Below are positions 28,276 to 38,300 of a stretch of 64,000 nucleotides of DNA, one piece after another. Position numbers and translations under genes: made by a program. Positions within the stretch are counted from its first letter, which is position 1, and each line of letters begins with the position of its first letter. The DNA comes from Flavobacterium gawalongense. Its GTDB lineage: Bacteria; Bacteroidota; Bacteroidia; Flavobacteriales; Flavobacteriaceae. Under the pieces are notes generated by a model, which saw only the letters and a list, made by a program, of their open reading frames with translations, had not been told where the DNA came from and searched no databases. The DNA is taken from NCBI RefSeq assembly GCF_007097265.1, contig NZ_VJZP01000007.1:1-64000 (forward strand), given 5' to 3'.

Positions 28276-29562
28276 TTGAGAACATCTATTATACAAACCA
28301 TTCAAAATCCAAAACTGTTCAAACAGCAACTTTTACTTTGGTCGCAACAATTTCGTGAAGTCATTTTTATGGATAGTAATGACTATCCGCAGGGATATTC
28401 CAGTTATGATTGTCTGCTTGCAGTAGATGCTTTTACTTCCATAAAAACGGACTATCATAATGCTTTCGAGGATTTAAAGCAATATCAGCAAATTACCAAA
28501 GACTGGCTTTTTGGTTATTTATCATATGATTTAAAAAATGATATAGAGGATTTACAATCGAATAATTTTGATGGACTGAATTTTCCGGATTTGTTTTTCT
28601 TCCAACCTAAAAAACTATTTCTATTGAAGGGGAATGAGCTCGAAATTCAGTATCTCAATATGTGTGATGACGAAGTTGAGGAAGATTTTGAGGAGATAAG
28701 CGTCCAGTATTCCGTATTTAGTATTCAGAACTCACAAATAACAATTCAGCAGCGAATTTCAAGAGAAAACTATCTTGAGAAAGTAACAAAAATATTAGAA
28801 CACATTCATCACGGTGATATTTACGAAGCTAATTTTTGCATGGAGTTTTTTGCTGAAAATGCAACTATAGATCCGATTGAAAAGTTTGTAAAGCTGAACG
28901 AAATTTCTCTGCCTCCATTTGCCGTTTTTTTCAAGAATAATAAGCATTTTTTACTTTCAGCTTCTCCGGAACGCTATTTGAAAAAGAAGGGAGAATTAAT
29001 TATTTCGCAGCCAATTAAAGGAACTGCAAAACGATTTTCGGATCTTATAGAAGATGAAAAATCAAGAACGCAATTGGCTTTAGACCCGAAAGAGCGTTCG
29101 GAAAATATTATGATTACGGATTTAGTTCGCAATGATTTGTCGCATACAGCACAAAAAGGATCTGTAGCAGTAACAGAATTATGTGCCATTTATTCTTTTT
29201 TGCAAGTGCACCAAATGATTTCTACGGTTACTTCAAAATTAGATCATCAATATACTGCGGTTGATGCAATAAAAACCACTTTCCCGATGGGAAGTATGAC
29301 TGGAGCGCCAAAAATTTCGGTAATGAAAATCATCGAAAATCTGGAAGAAACAAAGCGAGGTTTGTACAGTGGGGCAGTAGGTTATTTTACACCAAGTGGT
29401 GATTTCGATTTCAATGTGGTAATACGAAGCATCTTGTACAATCAGGAAAAAAAATACGTTTCTTTTTCAGTGGGAAGTGCCATAACATCACAGTCAATTC
29501 CTGAAAAGGAGTATGAGGAATGTTTGCTCAAGGCAAAAGCCATGCGGGAAGTATTACAATAA
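28276..29562 (+). CDS. pabB: Aminodeoxychorismate synthase component I (anthranilate synthase I family)
   Basis: A 428-residue chorismate-utilising enzyme. Motifs include HIHHGDIYEANFCMEFF, LSASPERYL, QPIKGTAKR, DLVRNDLSHTA and the C-terminal TTFPMGSMTGAPKISVMKII block with GLYSGAVGYF. The chorismate-binding domain begins near residue 165, with a divergent N-terminal domain. The family also includes TrpE and isochorismate synthases; the PIKGTAKR form (Lys rather than Ala at the key site) favours aminodeoxychorismate synthase for folate. The start is a TTG codon. A genomic partner pabA is not in view. Confidence 0.87.
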   Translation: MRTSIIQTIQNPKLFKQQLLLWSQQFREVIFMDSNDYPQGYSSYDCLLAVDAFTSIKTDYHNAFEDLKQYQQITKDWLFGYLSYDLKNDIEDLQSNNFDGLNFPDLFFFQPKKLFLLKGNELEIQYLNMCDDEVEEDFEEISVQYSVFSIQNSQITIQQRISRENYLEKVTKILEHIHHGDIYEANFCMEFFAENATIDPIEKFVKLNEISLPPFAVFFKNNKHFLLSASPERYLKKKGELIISQPIKGTAKRFSDLIEDEKSRTQLALDPKERSENIMITDLVRNDLSHTAQKGSVAVTELCAIYSFLQVHQMISTVTSKLDHQYTAVDAIKTTFPMGSMTGAPKISVMKIIENLEETKRGLYSGAVGYFTPSGDFDFNVVIRSILYNQEKKYVSFSVGSAITSQSIPEKEYEECLLKAKAMREVLQ

Positions 29563-29594
29563 ATAATATGACTGTCCGCTTAGCGGACTATAAT

Positions 29595-29927
29595 ATCATT
29601 TTACTTTTGATTTTACTGGAATAAAAAACACCACGTCTCTTCGAGGCTTAATTTTTTTACAAAAAAAGCAATATAAAATGACGTATTATTCTTGCATGTT
29701 AATTTTGTTAAATTATTGATTTTCAATACATTAAATAAAAACGTCAATGGTAGTGATTTTGAATAGTAATGCGACAGCTTTACTATTCAAAATTGTATCG
29801 AGAAGCTTACAATGTTAGGGTTCTCGATACATTTTATTAAAAAAAGCTATCGCATTTTTTAATAAAATACTCGAACTGACGCGCACAGTTAAATTGATTT
29901 ATCACAGTAAATTTAAAGTCTAAATGG
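29595..29927. mobile_element. MITE-like element E1 inserted in hairpin repeat copy 1
   Basis: This is about 333 bp flanked by a 6-bp direct repeat TATAAT (29589-29594 and 29928-29933), present once at the matching site of the uninterrupted copy at 42494-42652. The ends are imperfect inverted repeats (ATCATTTTAC..TTTTACTG on the left; complement of CCATTTAGAC..TTTACTG on the right). It has no coding capacity and carries structured core copy A in inverted orientation. Confidence 0.75.
29634..29881 (-). repeat. Structured repeat core, copy A (candidate non-coding RNA)
   Basis: 248 bp bounded by CGTCTCTTCGAG and CTCGAACTGACG. Read on the minus strand it forms hairpin H1 (29831-29868, 14-bp stem, loop TGCGATAGCT in minus orientation), H2 (stem GTATCGAGAA/TTCTCGATAC at 29795-29830) and H3 (29756-29793, perfect 14-bp stem). 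The H1 and H3 loops are complementary over 8 bases with one G-U. It is followed by about 110 bp nearly identical to copies B and C. Confidence 0.75.
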
Positions 29928-30071
29928 TATAATTATTTTTTTAGCCACGAATTTCCACAAATTTCACGAATTAGTGTTCTTTTTTCTTTTAAGGATAAAA
30001 ATTCGTGAAATTTGTGGAAATTTGTGGCTAAATTTTTCTTTAGTATTATTTACGGATAGTCATAAATAAAG

Positions 30072-30181
30072 CATGTAATTTTAAAATAGAAGCCATGTAA
30101 TTTCAAAATTTAAGTTATGTAATTTCAAAATTAAATAGTTGTATTTTTAAAATTTAATTCGTGTATTTTCAAAATTATAAG
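30072..30181 (+). repeat. Five tandem 22-bp repeats ahead of the AAA_14/DUF4143 gene
   Basis: Units start at 30072, 30094, 30116, 30138 and 30160 with no spacers, sharing TGTAWTTTYAAAAT. Each carries an AATTT-N-AAATT near-palindrome, and the period is about two helical turns. The array ends directly against the -7 box TATATTTG (30182-30189), so a bound protein would cover the promoter. Confidence 0.85.
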
Positions 30182-30189
30182 TATATTTG
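30182..30189 (+). promoter_or_regulatory. Putative -7 box for the AAA_14/DUF4143 gene
   Basis: TATATTTG fits TAnnTTTG, 20 bp before the ATG at 30210 and immediately after the 22-bp repeat array. Confidence 0.5.
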
Positions 30190-30209
30190 TTCTTGATAAA
30201 CAGATTGTT

Positions 30210-31364
30210 ATGGTAGTAAAAAGAGAAATAGTTAATGCGATACGTTTTTATAGAACTAAATACCCAGTTATTGCATTAACCGGACCAAGACAATCTGGAA
30301 AAACTACATTATTGAGAGAGCTTTTTCCAGAGTATCAATACATCAGTTTGGAAAGTCCTGATTTGAGAGCCTTTTTAGAAGATGACCCTAAAGGTTTTTT
30401 TGAAAAATATTCCCAGTATTGTATTTTTGACGAAGCACAACGCGCACCGCAACTATTTTCCTATCTTCAGACGATTGTTGATGATAGTAAAATAATGGGA
30501 CAATTTATACTTTCGGGTTCGCAGAATTTTCATTTAATGAAAAATATCACACAGAGTTTAGCGGGTCGAGTAGCGATTTTTAAATTATTGCCTTTTGATT
30601 TTACAGAATTAAAATCGGAGAATTTATTATCTCAAGATTATGTAGCAGCAATGCTGAAAGGGTTTTATCCCGCAATTTTTGACAGAAATATTCCAAGCAA
30701 AAATTTTTATGGCAATTACATTCAAACGTATGTGGAACGCGATATTACGGAACTTGTAAATATTCGGGAAATGCGAACGTTTAGGATTTTTTTGAGTTTG
30801 TGTGCGTCACGAGCAGGACAATTGCTGAACTTGAATTCGTTAGCAAAAGAGTGTGGAATTACACAACCAACTGCCAAATCGTGGTTGTCGGCTTTAGAGA
30901 ATAGTTATATTTTGTTTTTGCTGCAACCCCTTCATGATAATTTTGATAAACGGGTTATAAAAAGCCCAAAGTTGTATTTTTATGATACAGGATTGCTTTG
31001 TCATTTGTTAAAAATAAAAGATGCAAATCAAATAATTGGTAAATCGTACAAAGGAAATTTATTCGAAAACATGATTGTTGCCGAATATGTAAAACAAAAT
31101 TACCATCAGAATTTGATGGATGAATTTTGGTTTTGGCGCGATTCCGCAGGTCACGAAGTAGATTTAATTCGGCAGGATGATGAACTGCTGAATGTAATAG
31201 AAATTAAATCGACAACCACTATTTCTCAAGATTTATTCAAAGGAATGATTTATTTTTCGGCTTTGGCCAAAGAGAATGTCAAAAGTAAAACTTTGGTTTA
31301 TGCTGGTTTAGACAATCAAAAGCGAACCATTGCCAATGTGGTTTCTTGGTATGATTTAAAATAA
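30210..31364 (+). CDS. AAA_14/DUF4143 family ATPase
   Basis: A 384-residue protein with an N-terminal AAA_14 ATPase (Walker A GPRQSGKTTLL at about 25-35, Walker B YCIFDEAQRAPQ, sensor ILSGSQNF) and a C-terminal DUF4143 domain with a restriction-endonuclease-like pattern (FWFWRDSAGHEVDLI, then NVIEIKSTTT). The family is widespread, sporadically distributed and of uncertain function. Five 22-bp tandem repeats sit at its promoter. tilS follows after 13 bp and may share the transcript. Confidence 0.9.
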   Translation: MVVKREIVNAIRFYRTKYPVIALTGPRQSGKTTLLRELFPEYQYISLESPDLRAFLEDDPKGFFEKYSQYCIFDEAQRAPQLFSYLQTIVDDSKIMGQFILSGSQNFHLMKNITQSLAGRVAIFKLLPFDFTELKSENLLSQDYVAAMLKGFYPAIFDRNIPSKNFYGNYIQTYVERDITELVNIREMRTFRIFLSLCASRAGQLLNLNSLAKECGITQPTAKSWLSALENSYILFLLQPLHDNFDKRVIKSPKLYFYDTGLLCHLLKIKDANQIIGKSYKGNLFENMIVAEYVKQNYHQNLMDEFWFWRDSAGHEVDLIRQDDELLNVIEIKSTTTISQDLFKGMIYFSALAKENVKSKTLVYAGLDNQKRTIANVVSWYDLK

Positions 31365-31377
31365 CTAAATTTGAAAA

Positions 31378-32688
31378 ATGATTGAAAAATTAAAAAATCA
31401 TATTGCCCTGAATTTTCCATTATTGGAAACCAAAAAACTCCTTTTGGCTGCCAGTGGAGGATTGGATAGCATGGTAATGGCACATTTGTTTCATAAATTG
31501 AATTATGAAATTGCTCTTGCACATTGCAATTTTCAACTTCGCGGAATGGAAAGTTTTGGAGATCAAAACTTTGTTCAGGAGTATGCTGCTACCAATAGTA
31601 TTCCGCTTTTTGTAACCCAATTTGACACCAAAGCATTTGCGGAAGATTATAAGCTTTCCACTCAAGTAGCCGCTCGCAAGTTACGGTACAATTGGTTTTA
31701 TGAATTATTGGAAACCGAAAAATTCGACTATATTCTCACCGCCCATCATGCCGATGACAATTTGGAAACCTTTATCATCAATCTCACACGAGTAACCGGA
31801 TTAGAAGGTTTAACAGGCATTCCGGAACAAAATGAAAAAGTAATTCGGCCACTTTTACTATTTTCCCGACAAGAAATTGAAAATTATGCCAAAGAAAATA
31901 CGATTCAGTGGCGTGAAGACAGCAGTAATACATCGGATAAATACCTTCGAAATAAAATTCGCCATCATGTAGTTCCGATGTTAAAGGAATTAAATCCAAA
32001 TTTCCTTTCTTCTTTTCATAAAACGCAAACCTATTTGCAAGAAGCGCAAGCTATGGTTGAAGATGCGTCGATTATCGTCTATCAGCAAGTGGCAAAGCGA
32101 GATGAGGACAATATTTACTTTGATTTGAATCAATTGAAGAAATTACCCAACTATAAATCGTATTTGTACCAATGGTTGAAAGAATTTGGATTTTCGGCAT
32201 GGGATGATATTTATGATTTGGTTGAAAGTCAATCGGGCAAACAGGTTTTTTCTCCCGAGTTTAGGTTGTTGAAAGACAGGGATTCCTTAATCGTAAGTCC
32301 CATGAATTTCGTAAATGAAAAGGAGGAATATTTAATTGATGAAAATCAGAAAGAAGTTAAGATTCCCTTAAATCTTTCGTTTTGTAAAGTAGCCGACATT
32401 AGTATCGTTTCAAATAAAACTATCTTTGTTGACGCCAATAAATTACAATTTCCTTTGGTTTTAAGGCATTGGAATGATGGGGATGTTTTTCAGCCTTTTG
32501 GGATGGAAGGTAAATCTAAGAAAGTAAGCAAACTATTTAAGGATGAAAAATTATCATTGATCGATAAAGAAAATACTTGGCTTTTATGTTCCAATAATGA
32601 AATTGTCTGGATTGTTGGGATTCGTCAGGATAATCGTTTTAGAATAGAAAACGAAACACAAAATATACTTAAAATACAATTAGAATGA
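31378..32688 (+). CDS. tilS: tRNA(Ile)-lysidine synthetase
   Basis: A 436-residue PP-loop ATPase that converts C34 of the AUA-reading tRNA-Ile to lysidine. The PP-loop SGGLDSM is at 26-32, followed by HCNFQLRGMES and the LTAHHADDNLETF motif, then RPLL, NTSDKYLRNKIRH, and a C-terminal TilS domain (VLRHWNDGDVFQPFGM). Its stop overlaps the dsbD start by 4 bp. Confidence 0.97.
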   Translation: MIEKLKNHIALNFPLLETKKLLLAASGGLDSMVMAHLFHKLNYEIALAHCNFQLRGMESFGDQNFVQEYAATNSIPLFVTQFDTKAFAEDYKLSTQVAARKLRYNWFYELLETEKFDYILTAHHADDNLETFIINLTRVTGLEGLTGIPEQNEKVIRPLLLFSRQEIENYAKENTIQWREDSSNTSDKYLRNKIRHHVVPMLKELNPNFLSSFHKTQTYLQEAQAMVEDASIIVYQQVAKRDEDNIYFDLNQLKKLPNYKSYLYQWLKEFGFSAWDDIYDLVESQSGKQVFSPEFRLLKDRDSLIVSPMNFVNEKEEYLIDENQKEVKIPLNLSFCKVADISIVSNKTIFVDANKLQFPLVLRHWNDGDVFQPFGMEGKSKKVSKLFKDEKLSLIDKENTWLLCSNNEIVWIVGIRQDNRFRIENETQNILKIQLE

Positions 32689-34688
32689 TGAGAAAATTAC
32701 TATTTATACTTTTTGCTTTTTTGGCTTTCGCCAAAGTAAATGCCCAAATTCTTGATCCTGCAAAGTGGACAACCAAAATTGAAAAAAAATCTGAGAATAA
32801 TTATATACTTACTTTCAATGCTGTCATAGAAAATGATTGGCATTTGTATTCTCAATTTACACCTGATGGCGGACCGCTGCCTTTGGAAATTATTTTTAAA
32901 AATCAAAAAGGAAATTTTACCTTAGTTGGCAAAGCCAAAGAAAGTAAAACCAGAACTGCTTTCAACGATGTTTTTGAGGTTAATGAAACGTTTTTTGAGA
33001 AAAAAGCACAAATTCAACAAGAAATTACGGTAACAAACCCGAAGATTACTAAAATTGAAGCCGAATTGAATTACCAGGTTTGCAAAGAAGTTTGCATCAA
33101 CCAGGAGAAAAAATTCACTTTTGTTATTCCATTAAATTCAAAAACGACGATTGCAGTTACAGCAACAGATACTACAAAAACGGACACAATAGTATCAACA
33201 AAGGACGTAAAAGAAGCTGTTATTCCTGTAAAATCAGAAGTTACAGTAACAAAACCAGCTTCTCAAAGAGGATTATGGTCCATTTTCTTTATTGCTTTTT
33301 TATCAGGATTTGCCGCTTTGCTTACGCCTTGTGTTTTCCCAATGATTCCTATGACGGTAAGTTTCTTTACCAAACAAAGTAAATCAAAAGCTAAAGGCAT
33401 TAGAAACGCTATCATTTATGGAATTTCCATCATATTTATTTATGTGGTATTGGGATTTTTAGTGACATGGATTTTTGGTGCCGATGCTCTGAATGCTTTG
33501 TCTACCAATGTCTGGTTTAATATTATATTTTTTATTTTGTTGATTGTTTTTGCTGCTTCATTTCTTGGAGCATTCGAGATTATGCTGCCTAATTCTTGGG
33601 CAAATAAAGTAGACAGCCAAGCGGATAAAGGAGGAATAATAGGAATATTATTTATGGCATTGGCGCTGGCCATTGTTTCGTTTTCCTGTACCGGTCCAAT
33701 TGTAGGGACACTTCTGGTTGAGGCGGCTTCTAAAGGTGGAATCGCTCCAATAATTGGAATGCTGGGATTTTCATTGGCTTTGGCCTTACCATTTATGTTG
33801 TTTGCGATGTTTCCGGGTTGGTTGCATTCGTTGCCAAGATCTGGGGGATGGCTTAATACCGTAAAAGTAGTTTTGGGTTTTCTGGAATTGGCCTTGGCTT
33901 TCAAGTTTTTATCGAATGCTGATTTGGTTTTGCAATTGCATTTATTGGAAAGAGAAGTGTTTTTGGCGATTTGGATTGCTATTTTTGGTGCATTGGCTTT
34001 ATATCTTTTTGGGAAAATAACGATGCCACATGATAGTCCTATAACACATATTTCAGTAGGAAGGTTGTTGATGGGGTTACTGGTTTTGACGTTTACCGTT
34101 TATTTAATTCCGGGACTTTGGGGAGCACCATTAAAATTGATTAATGCTTTCCCGCCTCCAATGGAATACAGTGAAAGTCCTTTTGGCGTTGGAGGTTCAG
34201 GACTTAAAACTTCGGCTGCCATTTTACCGGATGGTGCCAAAAGCGGACCGCACGGATTAGTGGTTTTCGATGATTATGAAAAAGGTCTGGGGTATGCCAA
34301 AACGGTACATAAACCCATTATGCTGGATTTCACCGGCTATGCTTGTGTGAATTGCAGAAAGATGGAAAATAATGTTTGGTCTGATGAGCGTGTTTTTTCC
34401 ATTTTGAATAATGAGGTTGTTCTGATTTCATTGTACGTGGATGATAAGCGTGAATTGCCTAAAAACGAACACTATATTTCTAAAACTACCGGAGCCGAAA
34501 TCGAAACTACTGGTGATAAATGGACTGATTTTATGATTTCGAAATACAAAACCAATACACAGCCGTTGTATGTTTTAACAAATTTGGAAGGGGAAAGTTT
34601 AAATGTTGACAAACCAACCATAAGTTATGTTGGAGTGGAAGAATATGAAAGTTGGTTAAAAACCGGAATCTCCAAATTCAAAAAATAA
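32685..34688 (+). CDS. dsbD: Thiol:disulfide interchange protein DsbD
   Basis: A 667-residue electron conduit from cytosolic thioredoxin to the periplasm. It has a signal peptide (ending near VNAQ), a DsbD-alpha-like domain with CKEVC near residue 131, an eight-helix membrane domain (about 200-490) with conserved cysteines in TPCVFPM and SFSCTGPIVG, and a C-terminal thioredoxin domain with C554/C557 in YACVNCRK. The membrane part carries the usual repeat symmetry. ATGA overlap with tilS indicates coupling. Confidence 0.95.
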   Translation: MMRKLLFILFAFLAFAKVNAQILDPAKWTTKIEKKSENNYILTFNAVIENDWHLYSQFTPDGGPLPLEIIFKNQKGNFTLVGKAKESKTRTAFNDVFEVNETFFEKKAQIQQEITVTNPKITKIEAELNYQVCKEVCINQEKKFTFVIPLNSKTTIAVTATDTTKTDTIVSTKDVKEAVIPVKSEVTVTKPASQRGLWSIFFIAFLSGFAALLTPCVFPMIPMTVSFFTKQSKSKAKGIRNAIIYGISIIFIYVVLGFLVTWIFGADALNALSTNVWFNIIFFILLIVFAASFLGAFEIMLPNSWANKVDSQADKGGIIGILFMALALAIVSFSCTGPIVGTLLVEAASKGGIAPIIGMLGFSLALALPFMLFAMFPGWLHSLPRSGGWLNTVKVVLGFLELALAFKFLSNADLVLQLHLLEREVFLAIWIAIFGALALYLFGKITMPHDSPITHISVGRLLMGLLVLTFTVYLIPGLWGAPLKLINAFPPPMEYSESPFGVGGSGLKTSAAILPDGAKSGPHGLVVFDDYEKGLGYAKTVHKPIMLDFTGYACVNCRKMENNVWSDERVFSILNNEVVLISLYVDDKRELPKNEHYISKTTGAEIETTGDKWTDFMISKYKTNTQPLYVLTNLEGESLNVDKPTISYVGVEEYESWLKTGISKFKK

Positions 34689-34715
34689 TTACCCTTTTTG
34701 TTTCACAAATAGTTG

Positions 34716-34747
34716 ACCTGTCCATTTAAATTGGGCAGGTTTTTTTT
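34716..34747 (+). terminator. Terminator after dsbD
   Basis: The stem ACCTGTCCA / TTGGGCAGGT (one G-T pair) with a TTTAAA-centred loop is followed by seven or more T. Confidence 0.85.
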
Positions 34748-35349
34748 AGTCCTGTCATAGCCTAAAAGAGGTAGAGAGAAGTAGTCAACTCTTTAAAAAT
34801 GACCTGTAAAGGCAGTGTTTACTTGGGTTTTCTGTACTTCAATAAAATATAAGCCGCTTTGGAATTCTTTTATACAGCTGGATCTCCTCTAAAGATTTTT
34901 AAAACAAATCACCCTTCTTCCGATATTTACTGACAATTTATTTGTTGACAGCCTTCTTCTTTCTAAAGAAAAAAAATGAGTCTGTTTTTTTATTTATTAA
35001 ATCAAATTTTCATCAATTCAAATTGGAAATGGTATTCAAAAGCCAATATATTTTCTAATTATATTTTTTTATTTCCTCTGAAAATTACAAAATATGTAGT
35101 TCACAGTTTTTTTTATTCCTTTAATCGGAAATGTATTAAAAATTGGATTAATGTATTCTTAATTACATAATTTAGTATTTAAGTTTATGAATTTTAGGAG
35201 ATTATGCAGTAATTTTTTGTTAAAAAAAAGCATTTTTCTAAAGAGTTCAATTGAAATAAATCAAAAAATAGAAACCTCATTCTATTGATTTTACATTTTT
35301 ATAGTTAGGCATATAGTATTCGTTATTTTATTATTTTAATTCAATAAAT
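34748..35349. other. AT-rich intergenic region upstream of the surface-protein gene
   Basis: About 600 very AT-rich bases. A 64-codon plus-strand frame (34976-35170) has no ribosome-binding site and a composition like non-coding DNA. No clear TAnnTTTG box precedes the 35350 start. The region probably holds an unrecognised promoter and long leader. Confidence 0.4.
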
Positions 35350-38300
35350 ATGAAAACATTTCTACGTACCCCCAGATTTTTAACTATTGTTTTTTTAATT
35401 GCCAATTTGTTTTTTGTGAGTGCTGCGTTTGGGCAGGCAAGTGTAACAAGTGATAAGCCAGATTATCCGCCGTTATCAAATGCAGTTTTTACCGGTGTTG
35501 GTTTTTCACCGAATGAAAATGTTTTATTGAAAGTAGAAAATCTTACAAAACCAATTAATACAACAAGTGGTGATTCTTCCTATAGTCCATGGACAGTTAC
35601 TGCCGATGCCGATGGTACATTTATAACCAATTGGACTGTTTGTAATTGTAGTGGTGATTTATTAAGAGTATCTGCTTATGGACAATCCTCTGGTGAAAAT
35701 GTTTGGCATGAATTTACAGATACATCTATTACTTCAACTGCAACTGGTGGTAATTGGAATCTTACAACCACTTGGGTTGGTGGAGTAGTTCCGGGTGCAG
35801 GGGATATTGTTACAATTGCTGTAGATGCAACTGTTACAGTTATAGATAACAGATCGGCTACATCAATTACAATTGCTGGTGGATCTAAGAATACTAAACT
35901 CCAGATCAATCCCGGAATTATTTTATCTGTTTCTGGGGATGTAACTATTAATAGCCCCGGTTCCAATTCAAGAACAAATGAAATTATAGTTGGATCAGGA
36001 ATACTGAATATAGGTGGGAATCTAACTGTTAATGGAGCTGCTGAAGGATCATCAATTAATAACAGACAAGGTCAATTAACAGTAAGTACTGGAACCGTTG
36101 ATGTGAATGGTAATATTACAACGAATGCTGCAGGCGCAAATTCTTTAATTAGTTTTTCAGGAGCTGGTACATTAAAAATTTCCGGAAATTGGGTACATGG
36201 TGGGTCATTTACAAAGTCTACAAGTACTGTTATATTTGATGGTCTGACTCAGTCGATTAGTGGTGGAGCTGTAATTGATTTTAATAATCTGACTATTACA
36301 GCTGGTGCAACAGTAACTGGTAATTCAATCTTTGCTACAACAGCGACAGGAACTTTTACAATTCAAAATGGAGGTAAGTTTATTCAAACCGCAGGAACTG
36401 CAATTCTTGGTGGTACACGAAGTTTTGGCGCAACAAGTACATATGAAACTCAAACATCTCTATCTTCTCCATGGCCAAATATTTCATATGGCAATGTAAT
36501 TATTAATACTAGTGCAGGTAATATGAGTGCCGGTGGAAATCTTCAAACTGTACTTGGGAGCTTAACTATTCAAAACACAACCGGTGGTTCTTTTGGACTT
36601 TCTACAACAAGTAATACTACAACTACTATTTCCGGTAATCTTATAATCAATAACGGGTTATTTAATTTTTCTACTAATACTGGAACGCCAACAGTAAATG
36701 TAAGTGGGAATGTTCTGATTAATGGTGGAACTCTTCAACCAATGACAAGCACGGGTATTCCAATTTTTAATCTTACTGGAAACTGGACAAATAATGGAGG
36801 AATATTTACAGCCGGAACAGGAACAGTTACTTTCAATGGTGGCAGTCAGACTATTGGCGGTAGCAGCCCAACTACGTTTGGGGCATTAACAATTGCTGGT
36901 AGTGCAGATAAAACATTGGGTAATGATATTACAATCAATGGCGCACTTGTATTTAGTGCAAATAAAATCAATACTGGCGCCAACACACTTATACTAGGCA
37001 ATTCTGCAACAGTCAGTGGGGCTGGTACGGGGAAATATGTAAATGGTAATTTAAGAAAAGGAATTGCCGCTTCCACCTCAAGTAAAAATTTTGAAATTGG
37101 TGATGCATCAAATTACACGCCTGTTAATATAGGTTTTTCGGGCACAGGCACAAATGGTACCGGAAATATTACTGCCTTTACACAAGCTGCAGATGACCCC
37201 AATATTGCTACTTCAGCGATTGATGATACAAAAAATGTAAACCGCTATTGGAGTCTTGTTAATAGTGGAGTTACTTTCGGGACCTATAATGCTACTTTCA
37301 ATTTTGTTGCAGGAGATATGGATGGACTTGCAGCTTTTTCAAACTTCATTGTTGGCAAATACAGCAGCGGCTGGACTTATCCAATAGTGGGTACAAAAAC
37401 TGCTGCCAGTACACAAGCTATAGGTCTTTCAGCCTTTAGTACATTTGTTGTTGGTGAAGGTGGTGCCGGTGCCCCAACCTTACATACAAATCCAATTAGT
37501 CAAACAATTTGTGCTGGCAGTTCTGTTAATTTTATTGCTAAAGTAAACAGTATTCCACCTACTCCGGGTTCAGGTGTGGAATGGCAAGTTGATAACGGTA
37601 GTGGATTTGTAGCTCTTACAATTGCCAGTCCTTATAGTGTAGTAACCTCTTCTTCTGCTGGTGTTACCACTTCAACGCTTTCAATCAGCCCTGCAGCTGC
37701 AGGCTTAAATACTTATAAATACAGGGCAAAATTCACCAATACTAAAGGTAGTTTTACTACTGGTTTTGCAACACTCACCATTGATCTTATTGCGCCAACT
37801 TGGACAACAGGGACCACTGCACTGAATGTAACCAAACAATGTAGTGATGCAGCAGGGATAACAGCTGCTCAGGCGTTGTTCCCGGTTGCATCCGACAACT
37901 TTGATACTGATGTAACGAATATTGTAAAAACATCAGGATCTTTTGTAGCGGGTACTTTGTGTCCTCAGGCCGGGACTTATACCAATATCTGGACTGTAAC
38001 AGATGATTGTGGCAACGCATCATTGGTGTTTACCCAGACGATCACTGTAAAAGACAATACCGCACCGGTTGTTACAACGGCAACGAATTCTTTGGATGCA
38101 CTTACACTGGAATGCAGCGACACAGCAGGCATAGCAGCGGCATTGGCATTGGCTCCGGCGGCAACCGATAATTGCACAGCAGTTCCAACAATAAACTTGG
38201 TAAGCGATGATACAACAGCAGGTTCATGTGCGAACAACTACACACGAGTGCGTGTATGGAACTTCACAGACGGTTGCGGCAATACCAGCGCAAACTTCAC

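Larger units (their letters stand above)
29568..30063. repeat. Hairpin repeat copy 1, interrupted by an insertion
   Basis: It is bounded by ATGACTGTCCG and CGGATAGTCAT (10 of 11 complementary). It contains the palindrome GTCCGCTTAGCGGAC (29574-29588) and a long hairpin of TAGCCACGAATTTCC-type arms (29942-29972 with 30000-30030). It matches the compact copy at 42494-42652 except for about 339 extra bases starting near 29595. It begins 5 bp after the pabB stop codon. Confidence 0.8.

Noticed and set aside
29595..29927. Insertion sequence encoding a transposase
   Set aside because: No reading frame of useful length exists in the element; it can only be a non-autonomous element.
30072..30181. 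CRISPR array
   Set aside because: The 22-bp units are contiguous with no spacers and are too degenerate; no cas genes are near.
33440..33904. 154-codon minus-strand frame
   Set aside because: Entirely antisense to the membrane domain of dsbD; it is the complement of hydrophobic codons.
34976..35170. Plus-strand 64-codon frame in the gap before the surface-protein gene
   Set aside because: AT-rich, Phe/Ile/Asn/Lys-only composition like random non-coding DNA, no ribosome-binding site and no family resemblance.
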